From Novosphingobium ovatum (GTDB lineage: Bacteria; Pseudomonadota; Alphaproteobacteria; Sphingomonadales; Sphingomonadaceae): DNA of 64,000 nucleotides. The notes beneath the pieces are model-generated. The model saw only the letters and a program-made list of their open reading frames with translations. It made no database searches and had not been told where the DNA came from. Shown here in pieces: positions 54,123 through 63,729 of the stretch (positions are counted from its first letter, which is position 1; each line of letters opens with the position of its first letter). The stretch spans positions 1 to 64,000 of the forward strand of contig NZ_JAAAPO010000003.1 of assembly GCF_009909235.1 (NCBI RefSeq). Reading direction: 5' to 3'. The position numbers were made by a program, and so were the translations under genes.

Positions 54123-54911
54123 ATGATCGCCAGCCTGCCTCTGTTCCATCGCGGCGCCGGTCGGCCGGTGATCGTGCTGGGCAACGGCGAGGCGGCGCTG
54201 GCCAAACGGCGGCTGGTTGAACGCGCCGGTTTTGTTGTCATTGATAGCATTATCGATGGCGTTAAAGCCGGTGCAAGGCTGGCCTTTGTCGCGCTGGATG
54301 AGGGGGCAGAAGAGGCCGCCGACCAATTGCGCGGCGCTGGCCTGTTGGTCAATGTCGTCGACCGACCAGAGCTGTGCGATTTCACCACGCCTTCGATCAT
54401 CGACCGGTCGCCCATGCTGATCGCCATTGGCACCGGGGGCGCATCGGCGGGGCTGGCGAAACAGGTGCGGTTGCGGCTGGAAACGCTGTTGCCGCAAACA
54501 CTGGGCGCGCTGGCCGATGGGTTGCAGGCGGCGCGCGGGGCTTTGCGGCGGCGCTATCCCGATGCGGGCGACCGGCGGCGGGCGCTGGATGCGGCGCTGG
54601 GGCAGGGGGGCGTGCTGGACCCGCTGTTGCCCGACAGCGCGGACCGGGTGGGCGATTGGCTGAACGGGGCGGCCGCCACCATGCCCACCGGCATGATCGA
54701 CATAGCGCTGACCAGCGACGACCCCGAGGACATCACGTTGCGCACCGCCCGCCTGTTGGGCAGCGCCGATGGCATCGCGCATGAGCCGGGGGTTGCCTCT
54801 GCCATTGTGGACCGGGCGCGGGCCGATGCGATGCGCGAAACCATCGCGCCGGGCGCCACGCTGACGCCGCGCCCCGGCCTGTGGCTGGTGCTGCGCGCGC
54901 CTATTCGCTAA
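54123..54911 (+). CDS. Precorrin-2 dehydrogenase/sirohydrochlorin ferrochelatase
   Basis: A 262-residue protein matching the Met8/CysG N-terminal type. It has an NAD-binding Rossmann fold (PVIVLGNGEAALAKRRLVERAG), LVNVVDRPELCDFTTPSIIDRSPMLIAIGTGGASAGLAKQVR (typical of precorrin-2 dehydrogenase), and a dimerisation helix region (LRLETLLPQTLGALADGL). It makes siroheme from precorrin-2. No methyltransferase half (CysG C-terminal) is present. The last 11 bases overlap the convergent small gene at 54901-55062. Confidence 0.88.
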   Translation: MIASLPLFHRGAGRPVIVLGNGEAALAKRRLVERAGFVVIDSIIDGVKAGARLAFVALDEGAEEAADQLRGAGLLVNVVDRPELCDFTTPSIIDRSPMLIAIGTGGASAGLAKQVRLRLETLLPQTLGALADGLQAARGALRRRYPDAGDRRRALDAALGQGGVLDPLLPDSADRVGDWLNGAAATMPTGMIDIALTSDDPEDITLRTARLLGSADGIAHEPGVASAIVDRARADAMRETIAPGATLTPRPGLWLVLRAPIR

Positions 54912-55062
54912 GGCTCAGCGCAAGGCTGGCGAATGCGCCGACGAACAGCACGGCAAAGATCACAAAGCATCCGATCTGCACCGGGCGCGGCAGGGCGCTC
55001 ATGATCCCCTGAAAGATCGGGCGGATCAATACGTCGAAGATAAAGCCGAAAAAGCTGTCCAT
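54901..55062 (-). CDS. Tiny membrane protein, 53 residues
   Basis: A 53-residue protein beginning MDSFFGFIFDVLIRPIFQG, with one clear membrane helix (about residues 26-50) preceded by an amphipathic segment. No family is recognised. The ATG is one base after the stop of another tiny gene (TAATATG), so the two are translationally coupled downstream of ruvX. GGGGT precedes the start. Its 3' end overlaps the convergent siroheme gene by 11 bp. Confidence 0.55.
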   Translation of the reverse strand: MDSFFGFIFDVLIRPIFQGIMSALPRPVQIGCFVIFAVLFVGAFASLALSLSE

Positions 55063-55063
55063 A

Positions 55064-55210
55064 TTACCCCCAATGCAACCAGCCCAGCGCCCCCGCGCCC
55101 GCCAGCAACAACAGCCATAAGAGCCAGCGCGCCTTGCGCCACAGCCAGACCAGCACATCGGCCAGATCCAGTGCGTCGGCAATGCCCTCGATCACGCTCA
55201 GCAGCGACAC
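55064..55210 (-). CDS. Tiny membrane protein, 48 residues, GTG start
   Basis: A 48-residue protein starting MSLLSVIEGIADALDLADVL, with a Trp/Leu-rich membrane helix (about residues 19-44, containing LWRKARWLLWLLLLAG). The GTG lies 3 bases after the ruvX stop, and the TAA is one base before the next ATG. This spacing on both sides argues that it is a real gene despite its length. The family is unknown, and a membrane or regulatory role is only a guess. Confidence 0.5.
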   Translation of the reverse strand: MSLLSVIEGIADALDLADVLVWLWRKARWLLWLLLLAGAGALGWLHWG

Positions 55211-55213
55211 GGC

Positions 55214-55696
55214 TCAGAACCGCATGCCGCCGCCCGCCAGCGCGTCGCATGCCGCCTGCAGGATCACCGCCGCCGCCGCGCTGTCAATCCGCTCCTTGCG
55301 CTTGGCCCGGCTGAAATCCTGCTCGATCAGCCCACGTTCGGCACTGGTGGTGGACCAGCGTTCGTCCCACAACAGCACCGGCAATTCCAGCGCCTGCGAC
55401 AGGTTGCGCGCATAGGCGCGGGCCGATTGCGCCCGTGCCCCCGCGCTGCCGTCCATGTTCAACGGCAGGCCGATGACGATGCCCTTGATCGCGCGTTCGG
55501 TGATCAGGGCCGCGATGGTCCCCTTGTCCACGCTGAATTTGCCGCGCGCGATGGTTTTGCCGGGGCTGGCGATGCACCACCCCGCATCGGCAAAGGCGGT
55601 GCCGATCGTCTGCGTTCCCAGGTCCAGCCCGATCAACCCGCCACCTTCGGGCAAGGCATCGCGCATTTCCAGCGCCGAAGTCGTGATCACAGCCAT
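55214..55696 (-). CDS. ruvX: RuvX/YqgF, Holliday-junction resolvase-like RNA nuclease
   Basis: A 160-residue RNase H-fold protein. The N-terminal active-site strand is LIGLDLGTQTIGTAFAD. Other segments are IASPGKTIARGKFSVDK, KGIVIGLPLNMDGSAGARAQ, and the C-terminal LWDERWSTTSAERGL...RIDSAAAAVILQ with its acidic residues. It is a pre-16S rRNA maturation nuclease. The start at 55696 has GGTGG 7 bases upstream, and the frame overlaps the DUF3089 stop by 10 bp. ATG at 55708 is also possible. Confidence 0.9.
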   Translation of the reverse strand: MAVITTSALEMRDALPEGGGLIGLDLGTQTIGTAFADAGWCIASPGKTIARGKFSVDKGTIAALITERAIKGIVIGLPLNMDGSAGARAQSARAYARNLSQALELPVLLWDERWSTTSAERGLIEQDFSRAKRKERIDSAAAAVILQAACDALAGGGMRF

Positions 55697-56919
55697 CTTT
55701 GCCACCATCGCCGTACCGGGTTCGCGCCCGCATCCGCCTGACGCCCGGCGGCCACCGCCGGACGGGCCGCATGCCACACCCCCACCCGCCGCGCCACATC
55801 CAACCGCACCGATTCCCAGAACAGCGGGATGTCATACACATGGAAATTGTTGCCCGGCATGGCAAATGGCCCCATCTGCGGCGGCGATCCGATCATCAGA
55901 AAGCCATCTGCCCCGCACTGTGCGCCCACCATCCCCGGCACCAGTCGCCCGCCGGTCAGCGTGGCGTCGGGCACCAGCGTGCCGGGGTTGGCGCTGGCGG
56001 GGGCATCACTGGCGGTGCGGCCGGTGATCGGGTTGACGCACAGAAACCGGCTGCCCGCCCGCGATTGCCCGTCCAGCCCTGGAAAACGGGCATAGGCGGC
56101 CAGCACGGTGGCGGTGTCGGCGGGCTGGGCAAAGCTTTGCCATGACAGCACACAGCCCGCCTGATCGGGCGCATCACAAGCGGGCAATCCCATGCGCGGC
56201 AGGTCGTGCGTCAGGCTGACCGGCCAGCCGATGACATAGGCCGCCGCCACCCGCTCCGCGATAGGCTGCCCCGCCACCCGGTCTCGCATCAGCCGCATCA
56301 GATGCAGCGCGCCCTGACTATGCCCGGCCAGCACGATCGGCAAATGCGGATCGGCCTGTGCGACAAAGGCGTCAAACGCGGCCCTGACATCGCCATAGGC
56401 CAGATCCAGCGCCGCCTGCCCATCCGGGCGATCGGTCAGGAATGCGCCAAAGGTGGCCTGACGATAGCGCGGCGCCCAGACCTGTTCGGCCCCGGCAAAG
56501 GGGCTGGCCAGCCCGCGCACCAACAGGTCGGAGCGGGCGTTGATCAACGGGTTGTCGGTATCCGCGTTCCAGCTGAAACGATCGAAATGGCCGGTGGGGT
56601 GGATGAAAAAGACATTGGCCGCAATGGGTTGCGGTGCATCCGCCCCGCGCGGCAGCCAATGGGCCGGGTCCTGCGCCGATCCCTCGCCGCGCGCGATCCA
56701 CAGGGCCGCGTCCGCGTAATCGGCCGATGATCGCGCGGCCGGGCGGGTGCCTATCGGCATCGCGGGAACCAGCGCCATGGCCGACATTTCGGCGGCCCAA
56801 TGCTGCATCACGCCAAAAGCGCCGATCATCAGCGCCACCCCCGCCACGCCCAGCCCGGCGCCGCGCCACAGCCAGCGCGCGCGGCGGCCACGCTCAGACG
56901 CCTTGGGCTGCGGAGTCAT
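55687..56919 (-). CDS. DUF3089 alpha/beta-hydrolase-like membrane-anchored protein
   Basis: A 410-residue protein with an N-terminal membrane anchor (about residues 20-42) and a DUF3089 alpha/beta hydrolase domain. The nucleophile elbow is IVLAGHSQGALHLMRLM. Family features are VFFIHPTGHFDRFSWNAD, YRQATFGAFL and the terminal NNFHVYDIPLFWESVRLDV. The substrate is unknown. The start overlaps the end of the AI-2E-type gene by 26 bp and lacks a strong ribosome site, so a slightly later start is possible. Confidence 0.82.
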   Translation of the reverse strand: MTPQPKASERGRRARWLWRGAGLGVAGVALMIGAFGVMQHWAAEMSAMALVPAMPIGTRPAARSSADYADAALWIARGEGSAQDPAHWLPRGADAPQPIAANVFFIHPTGHFDRFSWNADTDNPLINARSDLLVRGLASPFAGAEQVWAPRYRQATFGAFLTDRPDGQAALDLAYGDVRAAFDAFVAQADPHLPIVLAGHSQGALHLMRLMRDRVAGQPIAERVAAAYVIGWPVSLTHDLPRMGLPACDAPDQAGCVLSWQSFAQPADTATVLAAYARFPGLDGQSRAGSRFLCVNPITGRTASDAPASANPGTLVPDATLTGGRLVPGMVGAQCGADGFLMIGSPPQMGPFAMPGNNFHVYDIPLFWESVRLDVARRVGVWHAARPAVAAGRQADAGANPVRRWWQRWL

Positions 56920-58000
56920 CGCTGGCGGCGGCCTCGCTTTGCGCGCTGCGGTTGTGGCTGCGCTGCGCCAGATGTTCCAGCATCACCTTGAGCATGGCCA
57001 GCAGCGGATCGGCCAGCGCCAAGCCCAGAATGCCGAACAGCGCCCCCATGATCAACTGCATCGCCAGCACCAGCGCGGGCGCCAGATCAGCGGTTTTCTT
57101 GGCAACGATGGGGACGATCACATTGCTTTCCACGCCCTGCACCACGACATAGACGCCGATACAATACAGCCCCATGTTGACCCCGCCGGAAAAGCCGACC
57201 AGCACCATCAGCGCGCCCGAAATCGGCGCGCCAATATTGGGCAGGAACGTCAACAGCCCCGCGACCAGCCCCAGAAGCGCGGCCATCGGCACGCCATACA
57301 TCTGCAACGCGATGCCGATCGTCAGGCCTTCGATCACCATGGCAAAGATGCGCCCGAACAACAGCCGGCGCAGGGTAAAGCCCATGTCGCGGAACGCATC
57401 GTCAAAGAACGGGCGCGATTCGCGCGGCAGCATCCATGCCAGCCCGCGCTGATAGGGCGCGGGATCGATGGCGAAATAGATGCCCAGAACGACAATCAGG
57501 AACAGCGTGGTCGCCCCCCCGATCAATCCGCCCACCACGCCGCCCAACTGGCTGACCCCGGCCAGCGCCTGTTCGGTCATGTCGCGCGCCAGTTTGGCGT
57601 CCAGCACCACCCCATGCCGCGCCGCCCAGCGCAAGGCGTGGGTCACCTGTCCCTCGACCATGGCGGGGAAGGCGGCGGCCTGTTCGGCGATCTGGCTGCC
57701 GGCATAGGTGAAGAACCAATAGGCCCCTGCCACCGCCGCGATCAGCACCAGCGCCACGCGCCAGATGCGTGGCACAGGCAGCACCCGGCCCAGCAGCCGT
57801 GCCCCGCCATCGATCAGCGCGCCAAACACCATCCCGCCAAACACCACCATCAGCGGTTCGGCCAGCGTCACGGCCAGCACCATCAGCCCGGCCAGCCCCA
57901 GCCAGATCAGCGCCTTTTTGGCCTCTTCGCGGACGAAGGGATCGTGGATGTCGGTAGGCCCGGCGCGGTGGTGGCGGGCGGTGGGCGTCTTGCTGCTCAT
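56894..58000 (-). CDS. AI-2E family (PerM-like) transporter
   Basis: A 368-residue membrane protein with about eight helices and the AI-2E/PerM pattern: LVLIAAVAGAYWFFTYAGSQIAEQ, GVVGGLIGGATTLFLIVVLGIYFAIDP, GRIFAMVIEGLTIGIALQMYGVP, FLPNIGAPISG and PIVAKKTADLAPALVLAMQL. Members are solute exporters or antiporters of varied function, and the substrate is not predictable. The start overlaps the lepB stop by 4 bp, with AGGACC upstream. Confidence 0.88.
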   Translation of the reverse strand: MSSKTPTARHHRAGPTDIHDPFVREEAKKALIWLGLAGLMVLAVTLAEPLMVVFGGMVFGALIDGGARLLGRVLPVPRIWRVALVLIAAVAGAYWFFTYAGSQIAEQAAAFPAMVEGQVTHALRWAARHGVVLDAKLARDMTEQALAGVSQLGGVVGGLIGGATTLFLIVVLGIYFAIDPAPYQRGLAWMLPRESRPFFDDAFRDMGFTLRRLLFGRIFAMVIEGLTIGIALQMYGVPMAALLGLVAGLLTFLPNIGAPISGALMVLVGFSGGVNMGLYCIGVYVVVQGVESNVIVPIVAKKTADLAPALVLAMQLIMGALFGILGLALADPLLAMLKVMLEHLAQRSHNRSAQSEAAASDDSAAQGV

Positions 58001-58920
58001 GGGGTCCTGTCGGCGATACGGCTGGTGGTGGGTTCGGGCGAGGCGGTCTGGCCAAGGTCCAGTGCCGGGCGCAGGGTGCGCCATGCCCGCCCCGAGCGCA
58101 ACCCCCGCCACCAGCTGAGCGGGTTCCAACTGGTGGAATCATTGAAGGAATGGGTGACAAATTCGGCCCGACCGCCAATGTCGGACAGCGCCACCGGCCC
58201 GCCCAGCCCATTGTCGGCCAGACTGAACCGGCTGTCGGCGCTGTCGCCGCGATTGTCGCCCATCAGGAACACATGGCCGGCGGGTATGCGGATCTCTGGC
58301 CGGTCATCGGCGCGGCCGTCATGTGTGTCGGCCACCAGATAGGTCGCGCCATTGGGCATGGTTTCGCGCAGCACCGGGATCTCGCACACCGTGGCGCCCG
58401 AAGGCTTGCGCATCAGCATCCCCATATAGCGATAGCCGCTGCACGGCATTGCGCCCGCGCCACGCGCCAGACCGTCCAGCGGCACCTGCACCGGCGGCTC
58501 GACCGATTGCGGCACCGGGCGGCCGTTCAGCACGATCTGGCCATGGCGCACCGCGATGCGGTCACCGGGCAGGGCGACCACGCGCTTGATGTAATCCTCG
58601 GTCGGGCGGTCGCGGGGGACGGTGATGACGATGTCGCCATATTCGGGCACGCGGCCCATCACCCGCCACCCGGCGCGCGGCAATATGTGAAAGCTGGGCG
58701 AGGCCCAGTTCCAGCCATAGGCATATTTCGACACCAGCAGGTGATCGCCCACCCACAGTCCCGGCACCATCGAGGCGCTGGGGATATAGAACGGTTTGGC
58801 CACCATGCTGTGAAAGGTGACGACCGCCAGCAACATGCCGATCAGCCCGCGCGCCTCGGCCCACCAGTTGATGCGGTCGTGGGGGGCGGCGGTCAGGGTG
58901 GCGTCTGCCGGGGCGTTCAT
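57997..58920 (-). CDS. lepB: Signal peptidase I
   Basis: A 307-residue type I signal peptidase with an N-terminal membrane segment (about residues 26-42). The catalytic serine is S50 in [10 protein letters not shown] and the catalytic lysine is K112 in [11 protein letters not shown]. The [11 protein letters not shown] box and the large periplasmic domain are complete. It cleaves signal peptides of exported proteins at the inner membrane. It overlaps acpS upstream and the AI-2E gene downstream by 4 bp each. Confidence 0.95.
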   Translation of the reverse strand: MNAPADATLTAAPHDRINWWAEARGLIGMLLAVVTFHSMVAKPFYIPSASMVPGLWVGDHLLVSKYAYGWNWASPSFHILPRAGWRVMGRVPEYGDIVITVPRDRPTEDYIKRVVALPGDRIAVRHGQIVLNGRPVPQSVEPPVQVPLDGLARGAGAMPCSGYRYMGMLMRKPSGATVCEIPVLRETMPNGATYLVADTHDGRADDRPEIRIPAGHVFLMGDNRGDSADSRFSLADNGLGGPVALSDIGGRAEFVTHSFNDSTSWNPLSWWRGLRSGRAWRTLRPALDLGQTASPEPTTSRIADRTP

Positions 58921-59315
58921 GCCGCTACCGCCTCGATCACGACAAAGGCCAGCGCGTGCGGCGGTTCATCCGACAGCGTCAGGTGCAGGCGGGCGGTGTG
59001 GCCAGCAGGCGTCAGCGCCGCCAGCCGTGCCGCCGCCCCCCCATGCAGGCACAGCGCGGGCGCGCCGTGGGGGCCGGTGATCACCTCGATATCGTTCATG
59101 GCGACGCCTTGGGCGATGCCGGTGCCCAGCGCCTTGGCACAGGCCTCCTTGGCGGCCCAGCGTTTGGCCAGCGTTGCCGCGCGCAGGGCAGGGCGGCTGT
59201 CGGCCAGCGCGACCTCTGCGGCCGTGAACACCCGCGCGGCAAAGCGGTCCGATCGCGCGAGCGCGGCCGCGATGCGATCAACGCCGCACAGATCCGATCC
59301 GATGCCGATGATCAC
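58917..59315 (-). CDS. acpS: Holo-[acyl-carrier-protein] synthase
   Basis: A 132-residue phosphopantetheinyl transferase. The metal-binding N-terminus is [14 protein letters not shown], and the second signature is [19 protein letters not shown]. It activates acyl carrier protein by attaching 4'-phosphopantetheine. It starts with GTG, 5 bases after the pdxJ stop, and overlaps lepB by 4 bp in a pyrE-pdxJ-acpS-lepB operon. Confidence 0.94.
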   Translation of the reverse strand: MIIGIGSDLCGVDRIAAALARSDRFAARVFTAAEVALADSRPALRAATLAKRWAAKEACAKALGTGIAQGVAMNDIEVITGPHGAPALCLHGGAAARLAALTPAGHTARLHLTLSDEPPHALAFVVIEAVAA

Positions 59316-59319
59316 CCGA

Positions 59320-60069
59320 TCAGCCCCGCGCCGCGTCCATCAGCTCGCGCATGTGGCGCACCGCACCTTCCAGCCCCACAAACACCGCCTCGCCAATCAG
59401 GTAATGGCCGATGTTCAGTTCGGCGATCTGGGGAATGGCGGCAACGGGTTGCACATTGTCATAGGTCAGCCCGTGGCCGGCATGCGGCTCGATCCCGTTG
59501 CGGGCGGCCAGGGCCGCCATGTCGGACAAACGCTTCAGCTCGGCCGCGCGGGTGTCGGGGGCGGTGGCATGGGCATATTCGCCGGTGTGGAATTCCACCA
59601 CCGGCGCGCCCAATTGCATTGCGGCCTCCAACTGGCGCACCTCTGGCGCGATGAACAGCGACACGCGGATGCCCGCATCGCGCAGCGCGCCGATGATCGG
59701 CACCAGACGGTTGTGCTGTCCGGCCGCGTCCAGCCCGCCCTCGGTCGTGCGTTCCTCGCGCCGTTCGGGCACGATGCAGGCCGCGTGCGGTTTGTGGCGC
59801 AGCGCGATGGCCAGCATCTCGTCGGTGGCCGCCATTTCCAGGTTCAGCGGCAGGCTGGTGGCAGATTGAATACGCGCCAGATCCTCGTCGCGGATGTGGC
59901 GGCGATCCTCACGCAGGTGCGCGGTAATGCCATCGCCGCCTACCGCCGCCACGATCTGCGCCGCGCGCACCGGATCGGGATGTTCCCCGCCGCGCGCGTT
60001 GCGGATGGTGGCGACATGGTCAATGTTTACCCCCAACCGCAGGCGGGCGGGGCGCAGCGTCTGGTTCAT
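59320..60069 (-). CDS. pdxJ: Pyridoxine 5'-phosphate synthase
   Basis: A 249-residue TIM barrel. Family signatures are [19 protein letters not shown] at the N-terminus, [53 protein letters not shown] and [17 protein letters not shown]. It makes pyridoxine 5'-phosphate from 1-deoxyxylulose 5-phosphate and 3-amino-2-oxopropyl phosphate. It overlaps pyrE by 4 bp. Confidence 0.96.
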   Translation of the reverse strand: MNQTLRPARLRLGVNIDHVATIRNARGGEHPDPVRAAQIVAAVGGDGITAHLREDRRHIRDEDLARIQSATSLPLNLEMAATDEMLAIALRHKPHAACIVPERREERTTEGGLDAAGQHNRLVPIIGALRDAGIRVSLFIAPEVRQLEAAMQLGAPVVEFHTGEYAHATAPDTRAAELKRLSDMAALAARNGIEPHAGHGLTYDNVQPVAAIPQIAELNIGHYLIGEAVFVGLEGAVRHMRELMDAARG

Positions 60070-60647
60070 TGCTTGCGGCTGCCCGGCTTGATCGCGGGGG
60101 TGGCGGCCAGTTCGGCGGGCACCTGATCGGGCTCATAGGTGGGGAAGTTCAGCGCGATCAGCGGGAAGAACGGCACGCCAAGGTCCGCCGTGCCGGCGCT
60201 GCGGTCGATCAGGCTGCACGCGGCGATCACCTTGCCACCGGCGTCCTCGATGGCGCGAATCGCCTCGCGGCTGGACAGGCCCGTGGTCACCACGTCCTCG
60301 ACCATCAGCACCTTGTCGCCCGGTGCCAGTTCAAAGCCACGGCGCAGTTCGAACGTGCCGGTGGGGCGTTCGACAAACATCGCCTCGACGTTCAGGGCAC
60401 GGCCCATTTCGTGGCCGATGATGATGCCGCCCATTGCGGGGCTGACGACCTTGGTGATCTCCTTGCGCAATTCGCGGGGGATTTTCTGCGCGATGGCGAT
60501 GGCCAGACGATTGGCCCGCATCGGATCCATCAGCACGCGCGCGCATTGCAGATAATGCGCGCTGTGGCGGCCGGAGGAGAGCAGGAAGTGCCCTTCGAGC
60601 AGGGCCTGGCTGGCGCGGAACTCGGCCAACACCTCGTCTTCGGTCAT
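60066..60647 (-). CDS. pyrE: Orotate phosphoribosyltransferase
   Basis: A 193-residue phosphoribosyltransferase. The PRPP-binding motif is [18 protein letters not shown], preceded by [17 protein letters not shown] and [15 protein letters not shown]. It forms OMP from orotate in pyrimidine synthesis. It is first in the minus-strand operon and divergent from coxB, with about 220 bases between them. Confidence 0.95.
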   Translation of the reverse strand: MTEDEVLAEFRASQALLEGHFLLSSGRHSAHYLQCARVLMDPMRANRLAIAIAQKIPRELRKEITKVVSPAMGGIIIGHEMGRALNVEAMFVERPTGTFELRRGFELAPGDKVLMVEDVVTTGLSSREAIRAIEDAGGKVIAACSLIDRSAGTADLGVPFFPLIALNFPTYEPDQVPAELAATPAIKPGSRKQ

Positions 60648-60866
60648 TACAACTATGGTCCTTTGCGGATGGCGGCGGGGCGAAAGCGGGAAATCCGGCC
60701 CGACCCGTCATTGCTATATCTCAAAATTCTCCCCTAGAGGCGCTTGTGGGCGGGGGCAAGGCTTGGTACACCCATGTCAAAGGGACAAAAAGTCCTAGTG
60801 CCTGTGTGCGGGCGGGAGAGGGGGCAAACGTTCTCCCGGCCGGTCAGAATAGAAAGAACGTAGGCG
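60648..60866. promoter_or_regulatory. Divergent pyrE / coxB promoter region
   Basis: This 219-base gap must hold the promoters of pyrE and of the cytochrome oxidase operon. Two small hairpins are visible near its coxB side: GGAC AAAAA GTCC (about 60782-60794) and CGGGAGA with TCTCCCG (about 60814-60839). No convincing promoter consensus was identified. Confidence 0.4.
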
Positions 60867-61868
60867 ATGACATTGGGAGACGTGAAACGCGCCTTCGGGC
60901 GTGGCTTGATGCATGCACGTGGCGGGGCGGGGTTGCTGTCCTCCTGTGTGCTGGCGCTGCTTGCGGCGCCGACGGCGGCATTGGCTGGGGCCAGTGCTGC
61001 TGCTGACCGATTCGCGGTCGCACCGGGCGGCTATACGCCCATGAAGCCCACCCCCGGCAAGGGGATGCCGGTCGACGGCGGGCTGACTTTCCAGACGCAA
61101 TATTCCCCCACCGGCCAAGAGGCTTTGTGGATGCATGACAATATCGTCATGTGGATCCTGGTGGCGACCAGCATTTTCGTGCTGGCACTGCTGGTGTGGG
61201 TGATTTTGCGCTATAACCACCGCGTCAATCCGACGCCCAGCAAGACCAGCCACAACACGTTGCTGGAAGTGGTGTGGACGGGCATCCCGATCCTGATCCT
61301 GTTGGTGGTGTTCGTGCCCAGCATGAAGCTGTTGGCGCATCAGTACAAAAAGCCGCCCGCCAATGCCCTGACGATCAAGGCCACGGGCAATCAGTGGTAC
61401 TGGACCTATTCGTACCCGGACAATGGCGGGTTCGAGGTGATCAGCAACATCCTGCCCGACGAGGAAGCTGACAAGCGCGGTGAGCCGCGCCAGTTGGCCG
61501 CCGACAACCGTCTGGTGGTGCCGGTGGGCGAAAAGATCCGTATCCAGACCATCGGCGCGGACGTGATCCACTCGTTTGCGGTGCCCAGCCTGTGGTTCAA
61601 GCTGGACGCGGTGCCGGGGCGCATCAACGAGAAGGTGTTGGTCGTCAACGAACCGGGCGTCTATTATGGCCAGTGCAGCGAATTGTGCGGCGCGCGCCAC
61701 GGCTATATGCCGATCGTGGTCGAGGCGCTGCCCCGTCCGCAGTATAACGCCTGGGTGATGACCCATGCCGGCGCCAAGATCGACGGCGCGCCCGAAGCGC
61801 CCGCTCCGGCTCCGGCCGCAGCGGCGGATGCGGCGGCCTCGGCGGCTTCTTCGGCGCCCGGCGCCTGA
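60867..61868 (+). CDS. coxB: Cytochrome c oxidase subunit II
   Basis: A 333-residue subunit with a signal sequence, two membrane helices (about residues 93-115 and 135-155) and a C-terminal CuA domain. CuA ligands are complete: H235, C270, E272, C274, H278 and M281 in YYGQCSELCGARHGYM. It accepts electrons from cytochrome c for an aa3-type oxidase. An Ala/Pro-rich tail follows the CuA domain. It is followed by ctaD after 30 bases. Confidence 0.95.
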   Translation: MTLGDVKRAFGRGLMHARGGAGLLSSCVLALLAAPTAALAGASAAADRFAVAPGGYTPMKPTPGKGMPVDGGLTFQTQYSPTGQEALWMHDNIVMWILVATSIFVLALLVWVILRYNHRVNPTPSKTSHNTLLEVVWTGIPILILLVVFVPSMKLLAHQYKKPPANALTIKATGNQWYWTYSYPDNGGFEVISNILPDEEADKRGEPRQLAADNRLVVPVGEKIRIQTIGADVIHSFAVPSLWFKLDAVPGRINEKVLVVNEPGVYYGQCSELCGARHGYMPIVVEALPRPQYNAWVMTHAGAKIDGAPEAPAPAPAAAADAAASAASSAPGA

Positions 61869-61898
61869 CCCTCCATTTCTTGCAAGGTTTGCTGATCC

Positions 61899-63593
61899 AT
61901 GGCTACCATCGCACATGACCATCACGCGCCAGAGGGCCACGCCCACGCGCATGAGGACCACGACCATGACCACAAGCCGGCGTTCTTTCAACGCTGGTTC
62001 ATGTCGACCAACCACAAGGACATCGGCACGCTCTACCTGATCTTCGCGATCATGGCGGGCGTGATCGGTGGCGCGATCTCGGGCATCATGCGGGCCGAAC
62101 TGGCCCATCCCGGCATCCAGTATCTGGGCTATTTCGCCGAATTGTTGGGCACCCACAATCCCGACATGAATCAGCAATTGCACCTGTGGAACGTGCTGAT
62201 CACGGCGCATGGCCTGATCATGGTGTTCTTCATGGTCATGCCCGCGATCATCGGCGGCTTTGGCAACTGGTTCGTGCCGATCATGATCGGCGCGCCCGAC
62301 ATGGCCTTCCCGCGCATGAACAACATTTCGTTCTGGCTGACGGTGGCCGGCTTCTGCTCGCTGCTGTGCTCGGCCTTTGTGCCCGGTGGCACGGGGCAGG
62401 GCGCGGGCATCGGCTGGACGGCCTATGCGCCGCTGTCCACCACCGGCGCGCAAGGGCCGGCGGTCGATTTCGCGATCTTCTCGCTGCACCTGTCGGGCGC
62501 TGGCTCGATCATGGGCGCGATCAACTTCATCACCACCATCTTCAACATGCGCGCGCCGGGCATGACCCTGCACAAGATGCCGCTGTTCGTGTGGTCGGTG
62601 CTGGTTACCGCGTTCCTGCTGCTGCTGGCGCTGCCGGTGCTGGCCGCCGCGATTACCATGCTGCTGACCGACCGCAACTTCCACACCACTTTCTTTGATC
62701 CGGCCGGCGGCGGCGATCCGGTGCTGTTCCAGCATCTGTTCTGGTTCTTTGGCCACCCCGAAGTCTACATCATGATCCTGCCCGGTTTCGGCATCATCAG
62801 CCAGATCGTTTCCACCTTCAGCCGCAAGCCCGTGTTCGGCTATCTGGGCATGGCCTATGCCATGGTGGCGATTGGCGTGGTGGGCTTTGTCGTGTGGGCG
62901 CACCACATGTACACCACCGGCCTGTCCGAAGACGTGAAGATGTATTTCACCACCGCCACGATGGTGATCGCGGTGCCGACCGGCATCAAGATCTTTAGCT
63001 GGATCGCGACGATGTGGGGCGGTTCGCTGCGCTTCACCAGCCCGATGGTCTGGGCGATCGGCTTCATCTTCCTGTTCACCGTGGGCGGTGTGACGGGTGT
63101 GGAACTGGCCAATGGCGGCTTGGACGACAACCTGCAGGACACCTATTACGTGGTGGCGCATTTCCACTATGTGCTCTCGCTGGGCGCGGTGACCTCGCTG
63201 TTCGCGGGCTTCTATTACTGGTTCCCCAAGATGAGCGGGCGCTGGCACTCGGAGTTCCTGAGCTATGTCCACTTCGCGGTGTTCTTTGTCGGCGTGAACC
63301 TGCTGTTCTTCCCCATGCACTTCCTGGGGATGCAGGGGCAGCCGCGCCGCATGCCCGACATCACGCCCGCCTTTGAACATTGGAATCAGGTGGCGACGCT
63401 GGGCTACAAGATCATGGCCGTGTCGATGGTGATCTGGTTCATCAACATCGCCTATGCCTTCATCGCCGGCAAAAAGGCCGAGGGCAATTATTGGGGCGAG
63501 GGTGCCACGACGCTGGAATGGACGCTGTCCAGCCCGCCGCCGTTCCACCAGTTCGAAACTGTCCCCGTGATCAAGGACGAGGATCACCACTAA
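61899..63593 (+). CDS. ctaD: Cytochrome c oxidase subunit I
   Basis: A 564-residue heme-copper oxidase subunit I with 12 helices. Key regions are [33 protein letters not shown] (helix 2 area), [24 protein letters not shown] (CuB histidine, cross-linked tyrosine and the conserved Glu), [24 protein letters not shown] (K-channel lysine) and [14 protein letters not shown] (heme ligands). A His-rich cytosolic N-terminus precedes the first helix. It is the catalytic subunit of the proton-pumping terminal oxidase. Confidence 0.97.
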   Translation: MATIAHDHHAPEGHAHAHEDHDHDHKPAFFQRWFMSTNHKDIGTLYLIFAIMAGVIGGAISGIMRAELAHPGIQYLGYFAELLGTHNPDMNQQLHLWNVLITAHGLIMVFFMVMPAIIGGFGNWFVPIMIGAPDMAFPRMNNISFWLTVAGFCSLLCSAFVPGGTGQGAGIGWTAYAPLSTTGAQGPAVDFAIFSLHLSGAGSIMGAINFITTIFNMRAPGMTLHKMPLFVWSVLVTAFLLLLALPVLAAAITMLLTDRNFHTTFFDPAGGGDPVLFQHLFWFFGHPEVYIMILPGFGIISQIVSTFSRKPVFGYLGMAYAMVAIGVVGFVVWAHHMYTTGLSEDVKMYFTTATMVIAVPTGIKIFSWIATMWGGSLRFTSPMVWAIGFIFLFTVGGVTGVELANGGLDDNLQDTYYVVAHFHYVLSLGAVTSLFAGFYYWFPKMSGRWHSEFLSYVHFAVFFVGVNLLFFPMHFLGMQGQPRRMPDITPAFEHWNQVATLGYKIMAVSMVIWFINIAYAFIAGKKAEGNYWGEGATTLEWTLSSPPPFHQFETVPVIKDEDHH

Positions 63594-63605
63594 GCCGCAT
63601 GGCGC

Positions 63606-63630
63606 GGGGCGGCCGCTGTTGCGCCGCCCC
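63606..63630 (+). other. Hairpin between ctaD and ctaB
   Basis: GGGGCGGC (63606-63613) and GCCGCCCC (63623-63630) form a perfect 8-bp stem with a 9-base loop just after ctaD. No T-run follows, so partial attenuation or RNA processing between ctaD and ctaB is more likely than full termination. Confidence 0.4.
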
Positions 63631-63729
63631 GTCCATCGCCCGATTTGTGCGGAAACGGGATATCATACCATGGCCAGATCCCACGCGGCGGCTTTACAAG
63701 TGCGCGGCTTCGGGCAAGGGGGCTGGGGC

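Noticed and set aside
55026..55250. A 74-codon minus-strand frame overlapping the tiny genes after ruvX
   Set aside because: Its translation is Arg/Gly-rich with no membrane or domain features. The alternative frame with coupled starts and membrane helices is more convincing.
60795..63590. A 931-codon minus-strand open frame across coxB-ctaD
   Set aside because: It mirrors the wobble pattern of the conserved oxidase genes, and its translation is low-complexity His/Arg/Asp without family features.
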